A DNA stretch of 64,000 nt from Paenibacillus sp. NAIST15-1 (GTDB lineage Bacteria; Bacillota; Bacilli; Paenibacillales; Paenibacillaceae). The stretch is from positions 620,001-684,000 of the forward strand of contig NZ_BBYF01000003.1 in the NCBI RefSeq assembly GCF_001894745.1, read 5' to 3'. Under the pieces are notes generated by a model. That model was given only the letters and a program-made list of their open reading frames with translations, was not told where the DNA came from and ran no database searches. The stretch's first letter is position 1; the number at the start of each line of letters is the position of its first letter. A program made the position numbers and the translations under genes. Of this stretch, positions 1-9,028 are shown piece by piece.

Positions 1-1316
1 TGAGCGAGTCGGGAGCGTTCTCCCTTCTCAAGGGTGACATGGCCGCTTACACTTTCTGTCTTAAACCGTTCCACCAGATAGGTGAGACCGTTGCTTGCTG
101 AATCCAGATAAGGATGATCAATCTGCGCTGGATCTCCCATGAGGACAATTTTACTTCCTTCCCCGACTCGGGATACGATTGTCTTCACTTCATGTTTGGA
201 TAAATTCTGAGCCTCATCAATGATGATGAACTGTCCTGGTATGGAACGGCCACGAATATAAGTGAGCGCCTCAACTTGGATATTGCCCATACCCAGCAAT
301 ATTTTCTCAATGTCCCCAGCTTTTTTCGTATCGAACAGAAATTCCAAATTATCATAAATCGGCTGCATCCAAGGCCGAAGCTTCTCTTCCTTCTCCCCTG
401 GCAAGTACCCGATATCCTTCCCCATTGGCACTACTGGCCTTGCAATGAGAAGCTTCTTATACTTGCGCTCATCTTCCACCTTCATGAGGCCAGCTGCAAG
501 CGCCAACAACGTCTTGCCTGTACCTGCCTTCCCTGCCATAGTAACAAGGGGAATATCGTCATTGAGCAGCAGCTCAAGCGCCATACGCTGCTGAGCGTTC
601 CGTGCAGTAATGCCCCACACGGGATCATTACTGAGAAATAGCGGCTCAAGCTTCTTGGCATCTGCGCTCACCTTGAGCAAAGCAGACTTACTCGTCCCCA
701 TGTTATCTTTCAAGATGACGAATTCATGCGGGTGAAATGACATATTGACATTTAAGCTGCGGATGGGGAGATGCCGGAAGGAATAAAATTCATCGATCAC
801 CCCAGGATGAACGAATAAGGTGACGCAGCCATTATACAACTCATCGCCAGATTGTACGGTACGATCTGACATATAGTCCTCTGTATGCAATCCCAATACA
901 TCTGCCTTGATTCGCACAAGCACGTCCTTGCTTACTAGAATGACAGTTGCTGGCTCGGGTTGCCGTTCCTCCTGCTCTAAATGATAATTCAATGCCACGG
1001 CCAAGATCCGATTGTCATTCGATACTTCCCCGAACATCTCCTGTACTTTGACAAAGCTGCGATGATTCAACTCCACCTTCAACGTTCCACCGTTGTGCAG
1101 TTTAACCCCCGAATGAAGATGGCCTACATCGCGAAGCCCGTCTAGCAAGCGGGAAACAGTACGGGCATTGCGCCCGATTTCATCTGCATTTCGTTTCTTC
1201 GAATCAATCTCTTCCAGTACAACTGCCGGGATAATCACTTCATTGTCGCCAAATGCAAATAATGCGTTCGGATCATGCAGCAACACATTCGTATCCAGTA
1301 CAAAAATTTTACTCAT
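1..1316 (-). CDS. PhoH-family ATPase with N-terminal PIN domain (YlaK type), 3' end cut by the window
   Basis: About 438 residues are visible and the stop codon lies just outside the window. The N-terminus (residues 1-130) is a PIN nuclease-type domain opening with FVLDTNVLLHDP, with the first conserved acidic residue at Asp8. The second half is a PhoH ATPase domain with Walker A MAGKAGTGKT and the Walker B-like FIIIDEAQN. PIN-PhoH proteins are thought to be nucleic-acid-dependent ATPases or RNases with toxin-antitoxin ancestry; the exact role is unknown. The start is an ATG preceded by AAAGGGAGATCGT. It differs from the shorter phoH at 29790-30758, which has no PIN domain. Its neighbours (YlaJ-like lipoprotein, YlaH, typA) match the B. 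subtilis yla cluster. Confidence 0.93.
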   Translation of the reverse strand, partial: MSKIFVLDTNVLLHDPNALFAFGDNEVIIPAVVLEEIDSKKRNADEIGRNARTVSRLLDGLRDVGHLHSGVKLHNGGTLKVELNHRSFVKVQEMFGEVSNDNRILAVALNYHLEQEERQPEPATVILVSKDVLVRIKADVLGLHTEDYMSDRTVQSGDELYNGCVTLFVHPGVIDEFYSFRHLPIRSLNVNMSFHPHEFVILKDNMGTSKSALLKVSADAKKLEPLFLSNDPVWGITARNAQQRMALELLLNDDIPLVTMAGKAGTGKTLLALAAGLMKVEDERKYKKLLIARPVVPMGKDIGYLPGEKEEKLRPWMQPIYDNLEFLFDTKKAGDIEKILLGMGNIQVEALTYIRGRSIPGQFIIIDEAQNLSKHEVKTIVSRVGEGSKIVLMGDPAQIDHPYLDSASNGLTYLVERFKTESVSGHVTLEKGERSRLA

Positions 1317-1472
1317 ACGATCTCCCTTTCAGTTCGCATGCCCGTACTTGCAACACCAGCGGACAGCCGCGCTCGGTGTTACATAAAAAATGCAGGCACC
1401 GCTCACACTATAGTCAGTACACATGCCGCACTACTTATTTGACCAACGAACAAAGAAAGGAACGATGAATTC

Positions 1473-2006
1473 ATGCGTATGTTGCTAATTGCCATGCTTG
1501 TCATCGGACTCATCGCCGGATGCGGCAACGCGAATAAGCACGCTGCTACGAATAACTCCTCCAATCAAGTTAAGGCGAGATCGACGAATAATGGAAAACC
1601 GGTCATTCACGATCGGGAAGCCGTTCGCGAACACTTAACTGCGCTGGCTAGGAAGGTGCCGGGGGTTCGCAACGTTAACTGTGTCGTATTCGGCAATACC
1701 GCAATTGTCGGGATTGACGTCGATGCGAGCCTAGAACGCTCTCGAGTCGGAACTGTCAAATATTCCGTTGCAGAGGTTCTCAGCAAAGACAAATATGGCG
1801 CCCATGCACTTGTTACCGCAGATATCGATTTGAATCAGCGTCTTCATGAGATGGCGGTTGATATTCGGCAAGGCCACCCTATTTCTGGCTTTACAGAAGA
1901 ACTTGCAGATATTATGGGCCGCATCGTGCCGCAGATGCCAAGCGACGTCCAACATATTGATCCATCCCGCAATACAGACCAGCCTAAACTGAAAAAACAG
2001 ATGTAG
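1473..2006 (+). CDS. YhcN/YlaJ-family sporulation lipoprotein
   Basis: 177 residues. It has a lipoprotein signal peptide: hydrophobic MRMLLIAMLVIGLIAGC with the lipobox Cys at residue 17, then a polar low-complexity linker. The body (about residues 45-150) carries the YhcN/YlaJ pattern, including a valine-rich strand with VFGNTAIVGIDVD. Family members are found in the spore envelope or inner membrane and affect germination; this role is transferred from the family. The C-terminal tail is charged. It is one of the few plus-strand genes here, transcribed divergently from the PhoH-PIN gene, and ends in a perfect 13-bp inverted repeat shared with the convergent minus-strand genes. Start ATG follows AAAGGAACGATGAATTC; an in-frame ATG two codons later is an alternative. 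Confidence 0.85.
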   Translation: MRMLLIAMLVIGLIAGCGNANKHAATNNSSNQVKARSTNNGKPVIHDREAVREHLTALARKVPGVRNVNCVVFGNTAIVGIDVDASLERSRVGTVKYSVAEVLSKDKYGAHALVTADIDLNQRLHEMAVDIRQGHPISGFTEELADIMGRIVPQMPSDVQHIDPSRNTDQPKLKKQM

Positions 2007-2055
2007 CTGCATGATTGCCGCACGGCCGCGTGAAGACCGGACAAGCATATTGACG

Positions 2056-2093
2056 CACGAAAAGCCTAGTGGGGTTCCACTAGGCTTTTCGCA
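2056..2093. terminator. Bidirectional rho-independent terminator
   Basis: A 13-bp perfect stem (2058-2070 with 2079-2091) has an 8-nt loop and A/T tracts on both flanks of the stem. It lies between the converging lipoprotein gene and the minus-strand LCP/small-ORF unit. Confidence 0.85.
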
Positions 2094-2243
2094 TGAAGAC
2101 ATCGTCATATTCATGATCCAGCATAACAGCTGCAGATGGGCAATATAGTCCGTCCCGATGCCTGTTTGATCGGATAACAGATGAGACCCTTGGGACATCT
2201 TATGTTGCAATAAGGGATTACCCATCATCAAAGCTTCGGACAT
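2080..2243 (-). CDS. Small unknown protein gene downstream of LCP, possibly frameshifted
   Basis: The start is well supported: GGAGGAGG lies 8 nt before an ATG at 2243. The reading frame starts MSEALMMGNPLLQHK. Read straight, this frame runs through the terminator and on to 1731, antisense to the lipoprotein gene, which is unlikely. A +2 frame switch near 2115 would instead give an acidic end, LDHEYDDVFMRKA, stopping at TAG 2080-2082 inside the terminator stem. So this is either a small gene of about 54 codons with a one-base indel, or a protein whose true end I cannot decide. I recognise no domain. Confidence 0.35.
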
Positions 2244-2324
2244 CACTCAGACCTCCTCCACATCATAATTGCAGCTTTACTCTATTATATTAATGATGCT
2301 TCAAAAATTGCATACCCTTATCCA

Positions 2325-3470
2325 TTAGGAGCCAGGTTGGGTTGTATTCGCATGCTGCGAGTCCGCTCCGCCTTCTCCGGATAAGGTTGATTTCAATGAT
2401 TTGCCGGCAAGTACATCCTTAATCGCCTGCTTGCCCTCTTCCAACTTCACCGTGTCCGGATAGATGTACGGGCTAACCCAATTCCCATCTACAGAGATGT
2501 AGTGGATGTTATCGCGATTAATTCCCAAGTACGTAGAAATGGAACTGCGAATTTGGTCCGGTGTCATATCAATTTTAAAGTTATCAGCCATCGCATCAAT
2601 AACGCCTGTTACCTTTGTTAGACCGCCAAGCGATTGCATGTTGCCGACGATTTCCTTCAGCACTGCATTCTGGCGGACGTTGCGGTCCATATCTGTCGTG
2701 CCCTTCGTCATCGGACGGCAGTTCGATTTGCGGTAGCGAACGAAGTCAAGGGCGTTCTTGCCATCGAGCGTTTGCTGGCCTGTCTTCAGTTTGATATGAG
2801 TTCCATCCGCATTATCGTTATAGCACATATTCTGATCCACGTTCACGTTGACGCCGCCGACTGCATCCACGACATCAGAGAAGCCTTGGAAGTTAATCAC
2901 TGCGGCATAGTCGATCGGCATGCCCATATACTTGCCAAGCATCAGTTTCATCTCATCTTCTGGAGTAGCGCTGTCCAACTTGCCTTGCTCCTTAAGTGTG
3001 AAGAACTTCGGATAATAATGATTTAGCTTATCCGGATGATAGCCGGGCAGTTCGAAATACGTATCACGCGGCAAAGAAACAAGCACCGCTTCCTGTGTTT
3101 CCGGATGCATTGCGCCGACCATGACAACATCAGTACGACGTCCAGGCAGCTCTGGCCGATAGTCGATACCGAGCAAGATGAAGGAAAAAGGCTCCTTGTT
3201 CGGTGAAAGCGTATCTTGCACCGTTGAACTGCCGCCGCCCTGTTTAGCAACTGTAGAAATATCGTTCAACTTGTTGTTCGCATACCAAGCAAAATATCCG
3301 ACAATGAATATAACGACAACAGCTGCGATAAGCGCGGTGATAAGGGTCACCTTCAACCATTTCGGCATCCCTCGCTTCTTCGTGGAAGACTTCCCTTCGG
3401 AGGGCTTCCTCTCAGGCGACTTCCGCCGTTTCTGCTTCGTTCTAGGTGGCAATGGTGTCGATGAATTCAT
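2325..3470 (-). CDS. LytR-CpsA-Psr (LCP) family cell-wall polymer ligase
   Basis: 381 residues. It has a basic cytoplasmic N-terminus rich in Lys/Arg/Ser, one membrane helix (about residues 40-63), then an extracellular LCP domain starting near ILLGIDYRPELPGRRTD and containing the conserved SLPRDTY strand. LCP enzymes transfer undecaprenyl-linked anionic glycopolymers such as teichoic acid onto peptidoglycan. The Arg/Asp-rich pyrophosphate-binding residues are visible. The tail after about residue 350 is disordered and Ser/Gly-rich. Start ATG is preceded by GAGGTAAGAT. It sits 12 bp downstream of a small unknown gene. The specific paralogue (TagT/U/V type) cannot be told from the sequence alone. 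Confidence 0.93.
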   Translation of the reverse strand: MNSSTPLPPRTKQKRRKSPERKPSEGKSSTKKRGMPKWLKVTLITALIAAVVVIFIVGYFAWYANNKLNDISTVAKQGGGSSTVQDTLSPNKEPFSFILLGIDYRPELPGRRTDVVMVGAMHPETQEAVLVSLPRDTYFELPGYHPDKLNHYYPKFFTLKEQGKLDSATPEDEMKLMLGKYMGMPIDYAAVINFQGFSDVVDAVGGVNVNVDQNMCYNDNADGTHIKLKTGQQTLDGKNALDFVRYRKSNCRPMTKGTTDMDRNVRQNAVLKEIVGNMQSLGGLTKVTGVIDAMADNFKIDMTPDQIRSSISTYLGINRDNIHYISVDGNWVSPYIYPDTVKLEEGKQAIKDVLAGKSLKSTLSGEGGADSQHANTTQPGS

Positions 3471-3482
3471 ATCTTACCTCAC

Positions 3483-3761
3483 TTACTCATTGTATTTCGG
3501 ATTCGCTTCGATGTCCTGCCATAATCGCTCTGCATCTTCGCGGTCGAATACTTCTGTGCTCATTTCTTCTTCCCGCCAATACGTAATGACATATCGCTCA
3601 TCCGATCCATCCAAGCAAGCCTCGAAGGAGGTCAGTTGATGATCCTCCTTCAAGATTGTCTCAAAAAATTGTACCGTCTCCTTCGCTGCCCCATCATCCG
3701 GGCGCTGCTCAGACACAATATGAATTTGCAGCCAATTGAATAGTGCAACTTGCAGCTTCAT
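3483..3761 (-). CDS. Conserved hypothetical small protein
   Basis: 92 residues, from MKLQVALFNWLQIHIVSE to the end NPKYNE. The start chosen is the second of two adjacent ATGs, 7 nt after AGAAGG; upstream codons are His/Arg-rich and look non-coding. The protein is acidic and cytosolic, without membrane segments or metal motifs. It lies between ylaH and the LCP gene, in the place of small yla genes in Bacillus. I do not recognise a function. Confidence 0.7.
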   Translation of the reverse strand: MKLQVALFNWLQIHIVSEQRPDDGAAKETVQFFETILKEDHQLTSFEACLDGSDERYVITYWREEEMSTEVFDREDAERLWQDIEANPKYNE

Positions 3762-3821
3762 CATCCGGCCTTCTCTCCCCTTTGCGTGTCGGTGATGGTG
3801 ATAACGATGACGCACAATCCA

Positions 3822-4106
3822 TTAGTTCTTTGAATCTGTCGCCTTCTTGCGGCGAGCTTCCATAAAATAGCGAATGCGTACCATGAACATTAAAGCGACC
3901 GCGACAAACAAACATTGAATGATTGGCAGCTTGTCTATTTGAAAGATGAGCAGAACAAACGCGCCCAATCCCATCAGCAAATAGATCAGTACCTCCTTCA
4001 ATATCGGGAGTTTCTGCACACGGAAGACTTTATTGAACACATACACGATTAACAGATAAATAAGCGCATAACTTACAAAGGGATGGGAAGCCAACCATTC
4101 CTGCAT
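3822..4106 (-). CDS. ylaH: YlaH-like membrane protein
   Basis: 94 residues with three predicted membrane segments (about 8-26, 36-56 and 62-80) and a basic C-terminal tail ARRKKATDSKN. Length, topology and position directly downstream of typA match the YlaH-like family of Bacilli, whose function is unknown. Start ATG lies 10 nt after AAGGAGTG. The gap to typA is 40 bp, so co-transcription with typA is likely. Confidence 0.8.
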   Translation of the reverse strand: MQEWLASHPFVSYALIYLLIVYVFNKVFRVQKLPILKEVLIYLLMGLGAFVLLIFQIDKLPIIQCLFVAVALMFMVRIRYFMEARRKKATDSKN

Positions 4107-4146
4107 CGTAAACGCTCACTCCTTTGCCAAAGTTGTCCAAATCCCA

Positions 4147-5994
4147 TTATACATGGGATTCGGATACTTTGCGCGTCTTTTCTGCGCGTTCACGCTCGCT
4201 TTTGTTCAGTATTTTTTTGCGCAACCGTACAGAAGACGGTGTAATCTCGCAATATTCATCATCATTCAAATACTCTAAAGCTTGTTCCAAAGAGAATAGA
4301 ACAGGAGTTTTCATCTTTACAGTATCGTCTTTGGTTGCGGAGCGAACGTTCGTCAACGCCTTCTCTTTACAAATATTTACGACGATATCGTTGTCGCGGT
4401 TGTGCTCACCAACGATCATACCTTCATAAATTTCAGTACCTGGGTTTACGAACAACGTACCGCGATCTTCAACGGACATAATGCCGTACAGTGTTGAATT
4501 TCCTGTTTCTGTCGATACGAGAACGCCTTGGTGACGTCCGCCAACTTGACCGCCAGCATATGGGCCATAGCTGTCAAACGCGTGGTTCATGATGCCGTAT
4601 CCGCGTGTCAGCGTCAAGAAGTACGTGCTGTATCCGATAAGACCACGTGCAGGGATCAAGAACTCCAAACGCACTTGGCCATTGCCATGGTTAATCATGT
4701 TGACCATTTCTGCTTTTCTCGTTCCCAAGCTTTCCATTACCGGACCTGTAGCTTCTTCTGGAATGTCGATAAGCAAGCGCTCAATCGGCTCCGTCTTCTT
4801 ACCATCCACAACTTTGATGATAACTTCTGGTTTCGAAACTTGCAGCTCGTATCCTTCACGGCGCATGTTCTCAATCAAAATACTCAAATGCAATTCGCCA
4901 CGACCTGATACAATAAATGCATCTGGGCTCTCTGTTTCTTCAACACGAAGGCTGACGTCTGTTTCCAATTCTTTCATCAAGCGCTCGCGCAACTTACGTG
5001 ATGTAACCCATTTCCCTTCACGCCCTGCAAATGGGCTGTTGTTCACGAGGAACGTCATTTGCAGAGTAGGCTCATCAATATGAAGAACCGGAAGTGCTTC
5101 TGGATTCGCCGGATCTGCAATCGTCTCACCAATGTTAATATCCTTAATGCCGGCAATGGCAATGATATCGCCCGCTCCAGCTTCTTCTTGCTCAACACGC
5201 TTCAACCCTTGGAAACCGAACAGCTTCTCGATGCGTGCCTGCTTCGTCTTCCCTTCACGGTTAATAACCGCTACAGATTGACCTTGACGGATCGTACCAC
5301 GGTTCACACGACCAATCGCAATACGTCCCATGTACTCGTTGTAATCGAGCAAAGTAACGAGGAATTGCAATGGCTCTTCTGGATTTTCAGTTGGTGCAGG
5401 GATGTGGGAGATGATCGTCTCATACAACGCCTGCATGTTCTCTTCCTGTTTCGCAGGATCGGATTCCATGCTCGATGTACCGTTAAGCGCAGATGCATAT
5501 ACAACTGGGAAGTCCAATTGCTCATCATTCGCATCAAGCTCGATGAACAGCTCAAGTACTTCGTCGATGACCTCTTCTGGACGAGCATTTGGACGGTCAA
5601 TTTTGTTTACAACAACAATTGGCGTCAATTGGCTCTCAAGCGCTTTGCGAAGTACGAACTTCGTTTGCGGCATGCAGCCTTCAAATGCATCCACGACGAG
5701 CAATACGCCGTCAACCATTTTCATTATGCGTTCTACCTCGCCGCCGAAGTCAGCGTGGCCTGGTGTATCTACAATGTTAATCAGATTATCTTTGTACGTG
5801 ATGGCTGTATTTTTAGCCAGGATCGTAATTCCGCGTTCACGCTCCAAGTCATTGGAGTCCATTGCGCGTTCTTGAATAGCTTCATGCTCACGGAATGTAC
5901 CGGATTGTTGAAGCAGTTTGTCTACCAACGTCGTTTTCCCGTGGTCAACGTGTGCGATAATTGCGATATTGCGAAGTAAGCTTCTGTCTTGCAT
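4147..5994 (-). CDS. typA: Translational GTPase TypA/BipA
   Basis: 615 residues. It has an N-terminal GTPase domain with G1 AHVDHGKT at 14-21, G3 DTPGH and G4 NKID, followed by EF-G-like domains II, III and V and the BipA-specific C-terminal domain. TypA binds the ribosome and helps 50S assembly and translation under stress or cold. The start is placed at the ATG before QDRSLLRN, 10 nt after AGAAAGGAAAG; an upstream in-frame ATG would add 29 non-homologous residues. The basic end (KKILNKSERERAEK) is typical. It is followed by ylaH, as in the B. subtilis ylaG-ylaH order. Confidence 0.97.
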   Translation of the reverse strand: MQDRSLLRNIAIIAHVDHGKTTLVDKLLQQSGTFREHEAIQERAMDSNDLERERGITILAKNTAITYKDNLINIVDTPGHADFGGEVERIMKMVDGVLLVVDAFEGCMPQTKFVLRKALESQLTPIVVVNKIDRPNARPEEVIDEVLELFIELDANDEQLDFPVVYASALNGTSSMESDPAKQEENMQALYETIISHIPAPTENPEEPLQFLVTLLDYNEYMGRIAIGRVNRGTIRQGQSVAVINREGKTKQARIEKLFGFQGLKRVEQEEAGAGDIIAIAGIKDINIGETIADPANPEALPVLHIDEPTLQMTFLVNNSPFAGREGKWVTSRKLRERLMKELETDVSLRVEETESPDAFIVSGRGELHLSILIENMRREGYELQVSKPEVIIKVVDGKKTEPIERLLIDIPEEATGPVMESLGTRKAEMVNMINHGNGQVRLEFLIPARGLIGYSTYFLTLTRGYGIMNHAFDSYGPYAGGQVGGRHQGVLVSTETGNSTLYGIMSVEDRGTLFVNPGTEIYEGMIVGEHNRDNDIVVNICKEKALTNVRSATKDDTVKMKTPVLFSLEQALEYLNDDEYCEITPSSVRLRKKILNKSERERAEKTRKVSESHV

Positions 5995-6054
5995 CGTAAA
6001 ATCTTTCCTTTCTGGGTGTGGAATCATACCAAAAATCCAAATCAAGCTAACCAC

Positions 6055-6082
6055 GAATAAAGCCGCCATAGAGGGCGGCATC
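6055..6082 (-). terminator. Short terminator between the LiaF-like gene and typA
   Basis: A 6-bp GC stem GCCGCC/GGCGGC (6064-6069 with 6076-6081) is followed on the minus strand by TTTATT. It would end the transcript of the membrane protein upstream. The stem is short, so read-through is possible. Confidence 0.55.
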
Positions 6083-6167
6083 TATTCCTACGATAGGTCA
6101 TTCTGAAGCATGTTAGCACGGACACTTCAGAACTTTACGCTTACATGTTCGCCAGCTAGTGCTTCCA

Positions 6168-6656
6168 TTAACGGAATCGATTTCTGAGTCCGCCAAATGC
6201 AAGCCCTGCTCCGGCAAGTATGAGTGCAACGGCAATCATATACGTGCCAATTGCAAATACGAGCATCAAGATCAGCATGGATACACCGACCCCACCGAAC
6301 AACAGCGCGCCTTGCCATGCGCCTCTCGAATGGTATGGATCGTATGCGTAGTATCCATACAGGCCCACGCCAATCCCAATGAGAAGCAGTGGCCATAAAT
6401 ACCCGAACAGTCTCCAATTGATCCAGTGGCTTAGCATGAACAGGACGCCATACATCGTCAGCATACCTGCTGGAACCATCATTACAGGCGGCAGGATTGC
6501 CATTCGTGCAAATACATACAAGGCAATACCGATAAGGAACATGAGGAGCGGCCACATCGTACCGCCGATGAAAGCAAACACTCCCATTTTCCCAAGCAAA
6601 ATGAATAAGCCTGCAGCCAATATAGCAATGCCAATCACTTGTTGGTTTCTAGGCAT
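6168..6656 (-). CDS. Polytopic membrane protein with LiaF-type transmembrane domain
   Basis: 162 residues, almost entirely hydrophobic, with about seven short membrane segments. It opens MPRNQQVIGIAILAAGLFIL and ends in a short basic tail GLRNRFR. The repeating pattern of glycine-rich helices with GI(G/A)xGL(Y/F) resembles the membrane part of LiaF/DUF5668 proteins. It lacks the soluble LiaF C-terminal domain that restrains LiaR signalling, so a direct regulatory role is not implied. Start ATG follows GGAGGTTGACCT. It is followed by a terminator, then typA. Confidence 0.75.
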   Translation of the reverse strand: MPRNQQVIGIAILAAGLFILLGKMGVFAFIGGTMWPLLMFLIGIALYVFARMAILPPVMMVPAGMLTMYGVLFMLSHWINWRLFGYLWPLLLIGIGVGLYGYYAYDPYHSRGAWQGALLFGGVGVSMLILMLVFAIGTYMIAVALILAGAGLAFGGLRNRFR

Positions 6657-6832
6657 AGGTCAACCTCCATGTCCAGATTTCTGATTCGGACACGATGTGA
6701 CGCAATTCGCGTCGTTTTTTACTTTTTCTAGTGTATATGAAAGTTCGTAAAATTACTACCTGCTCCTTGAAAAAAACACAATACCCTTACCAAACCCTCC
6801 TGAGACTTCCATAACCGCCCTCTATTCATAAT

Positions 6833-6866
6833 AGAAAAACCTGCCATCAGCGTACTTCGGCAGGTA
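6833..6866 (-). terminator. Terminator after the TerC-family gene
   Basis: A 7-bp stem ACCTGCC/GGCAGGT (6839-6845 with 6859-6865) is followed on the minus strand by TTTTTCTAT. It lies 45 bp beyond the TerC-family stop codon. Confidence 0.8.
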
Positions 6867-6910
6867 CAAAGCATCTGTTCCGATTATCTATTGCAGAAGA
6901 TCAAAAAGAG

Positions 6911-7570
6911 CTAATAACGTACCTGGCGCCGAAACCAAAATCCGAGCAGCACGACGAGCGCAAGAGCGATCCACGGGAATCCGTAATGAAGCTTGCTCCA
7001 CATGGCAGGCAGCCATACCGCCAATCGTTCATCAGACGCAATCATCTCGCCCGCGGTATAGCCAAGTATCCCTGCACCCGCATACAGAAGCAGCGGCATT
7101 TTCTGAAGCCATATGCTGATGAACCCGCTTCCCCACACGATAATGGGAATACTTAGCGCTATGCCGATTGCAACAAATGCCAGATTTCCCTTGGCTACCG
7201 CTGCAATCGCCAGCACATTGTCGAGACTCATGACCACATCGGCTAATAGAATAATTCGAATTGCCCCCCATAAGGAGTGGGCCTCGTTATCCCGGGTATC
7301 TGCAGGCTCCTGTTCAGCAATCAGTTGAACCGCGATAACGAACAACATAACCCCTCCCGCTGCCTTCAGGAGCGGAATGTTGATTAACCATAATGCCGCT
7401 ACAGTCAGCACAATACGAAGTACAACCGCGCCTGCGGCACCCCACCAGATGGCTTGCTGCTGTTGTTGCTTAGGCAAGCGTCTGCTCGTCATGGCAATTA
7501 CGACTGCATTGTCTCCACTAAGCACCAAGTTAATCAGCATAATCTCCACTAACAACCATATCGATTCCAC
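6911..7570 (-). CDS. TerC-family integral membrane protein (YjbE/YkoY type)
   Basis: 219 residues with about seven membrane helices. The two TerC signature repeats are visible: NLVLSGDNAVVIA near residue 15 and DVVMSLDNVLAIA near residue 117. Their Asp residues are the presumed metal-binding sites. Relatives in Bacillus take part in manganese export or metalation of secreted enzymes; here that role is an inference. A short Gln run (five residues, about 36-40) is present. The start is GTG, 7 nt after GGGAGGG. The gene has its own terminator and a 95-bp gap from thiI. Confidence 0.88.
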   Translation of the reverse strand: MESIWLLVEIMLINLVLSGDNAVVIAMTSRRLPKQQQQQAIWWGAAGAVVLRIVLTVAALWLINIPLLKAAGGVMLFVIAVQLIAEQEPADTRDNEAHSLWGAIRIILLADVVMSLDNVLAIAAVAKGNLAFVAIGIALSIPIIVWGSGFISIWLQKMPLLLYAGAGILGYTAGEMIASDERLAVWLPAMWSKLHYGFPWIALALVVLLGFWFRRQVRY

Positions 7571-7665
7571 AGCCCGTCCCTCCCCTGTAGTTAGGTCTAT
7601 GACAGAGGAGGCCGAGCTATTCCGCTATTCGCTAGCCAATGCGCAGAACAAGTCAATCCAATTGT

Positions 7666-8979
7666 TTAGAACCAATCTCCAGTTGCTGGCGCTGCCGGCC
7701 CAGCAGACTCATCTGCTATCTGTATAACCTGAGCAGGCTCATTCGCATTCGCTACCTTGTCTTTGTCTTTACCCGACAACACGATTGCATCATCAGGCGA
7801 GCCGCCCGCCTTCAGCAGGATCGCTTCCGTGTTTTCCACAGCAGCTTTAATGAGATCATCCAGCTCGGGGATAGAACGTTCCGCATGCTCAACGATATTC
7901 AAATTCGGATTCGTCGCCGGCGATTTCGGAATGAATAGAGTACAGCAATCTTCATAGGGAAGAATGGACAAGTCGTAAGTTCCGATATACTCTGCTTCAC
8001 GAATGATCTTATCCTTGTCCACCGTAACAAGCGGACGAAGCAATGGCAGATCTGTCGCACGGCCGATGACATTCATGCTGCCAAGCGTCTGGCTCGCAAC
8101 TTGACCCAAGCTGTCTCCCGTTACGATTGCCAGCGCATTGCGCTGCTCTGCAATTTGTGTGGCAATACGCAGCATGGCACGGCGCATCAACGTAATAAGC
8201 AAGTTATCATGTCCACTCTGATGAAGGCGAGTCTGGATATCTGTAAAGGGAACCATATGCACACGCATCCGTCCTGCATAGTTCGCAAGCACTTGAGCAA
8301 GATCGAGCACCTTCCGCTGCGCCCGTTCACTTGTGAACGGATAGCTGTGGAAATGAATCGCATCCAGTTGCAGCCCTTTGCGCAATGCTTCATAGCCGGC
8401 AACTGGACTGTCAATCCCCCCAGATAGAAGCAGCACGCCGCGGCCGTTGGATGCCAATGGGAAGCCTCCCGCACCTTGTACAACTTCGCTATACACATAG
8501 GTCCATTCTTCTCTAACCTCAACGCGCAAATCAATTTCAGGCTTGCGCACATCGACCTTAAGCCCCTCAAACTCGCGCAGCACAGGCGCACTAACAAGGT
8601 AATTCATCTCCTGGCTGCCATGCGGGAATCCCTTCCAAGCACGCTTCGCAGAAACTTTAAAGGTTGTCCCATCCGCAGGATTCATCTCACGGATTAATTG
8701 GACGGCCGTTTCAATAATCGGCTCTAGCTCAGAAGGAGTTCGCTTAACTGGACTAATGGACACCACACCGAACACATGCTTGAGCACTTGAATCATTTCG
8801 TCTAATGGCTCACCATTCAGCTCAACATAGAGTCGACCGTATTCTTTAATGACTTTAGCATTAGGAAAAGGACTAAGCATTGCATTGACATGCTGGTAAG
8901 CTGCCTTTTCAAACTTGCTGCGGTTCTTGCCTTTAATTGTGATTTCCCCATAACGAAGAAGAATCATATCGTATTCCAT
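7666..8979 (-). CDS. thiI: tRNA 4-thiouridine synthase ThiI
   Basis: 437 residues: an N-terminal ferredoxin-like domain (MEYDMILLRYGE, with the GKNR basic patch), a THUMP domain (about 60-165) and a PP-loop adenylation domain with LLLSGGIDSPVA. It activates U8 of tRNA and receives sulfur from the cysteine desulfurase encoded just upstream, giving s4U; ThiI may also supply sulfur for the thiazole of thiamine. The rhodanese domain found in E. coli ThiI is absent, as in Bacillus. About 35 residues of Lys/Ala-rich extension follow the usual end. The start is the ATG before EYDMILL; an earlier in-frame start adds unrelated residues. Confidence 0.97.
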   Translation of the reverse strand: MEYDMILLRYGEITIKGKNRSKFEKAAYQHVNAMLSPFPNAKVIKEYGRLYVELNGEPLDEMIQVLKHVFGVVSISPVKRTPSELEPIIETAVQLIREMNPADGTTFKVSAKRAWKGFPHGSQEMNYLVSAPVLREFEGLKVDVRKPEIDLRVEVREEWTYVYSEVVQGAGGFPLASNGRGVLLLSGGIDSPVAGYEALRKGLQLDAIHFHSYPFTSERAQRKVLDLAQVLANYAGRMRVHMVPFTDIQTRLHQSGHDNLLITLMRRAMLRIATQIAEQRNALAIVTGDSLGQVASQTLGSMNVIGRATDLPLLRPLVTVDKDKIIREAEYIGTYDLSILPYEDCCTLFIPKSPATNPNLNIVEHAERSIPELDDLIKAAVENTEAILLKAGGSPDDAIVLSGKDKDKVANANEPAQVIQIADESAGPAAPATGDWF

Positions 8980-9028
8980 AATTTTCTCTTTCCCTGCCTT
9001 TCGCTTGCTATCGATTCCAATACCTATA

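Noticed and set aside
1731-2079. Extension of the small frame at 2243 through the terminator into antisense of the YlaJ-like lipoprotein
   Set aside because: It would be read through a strong terminator and overlap a well-supported gene; the sequence after the terminator has no coding character.
5059-5979. A 306-codon open frame antisense to typA
   Set aside because: Composition is that of a shadow frame (His/Asn/Arg/Cys-rich), and TypA is complete on the other strand.
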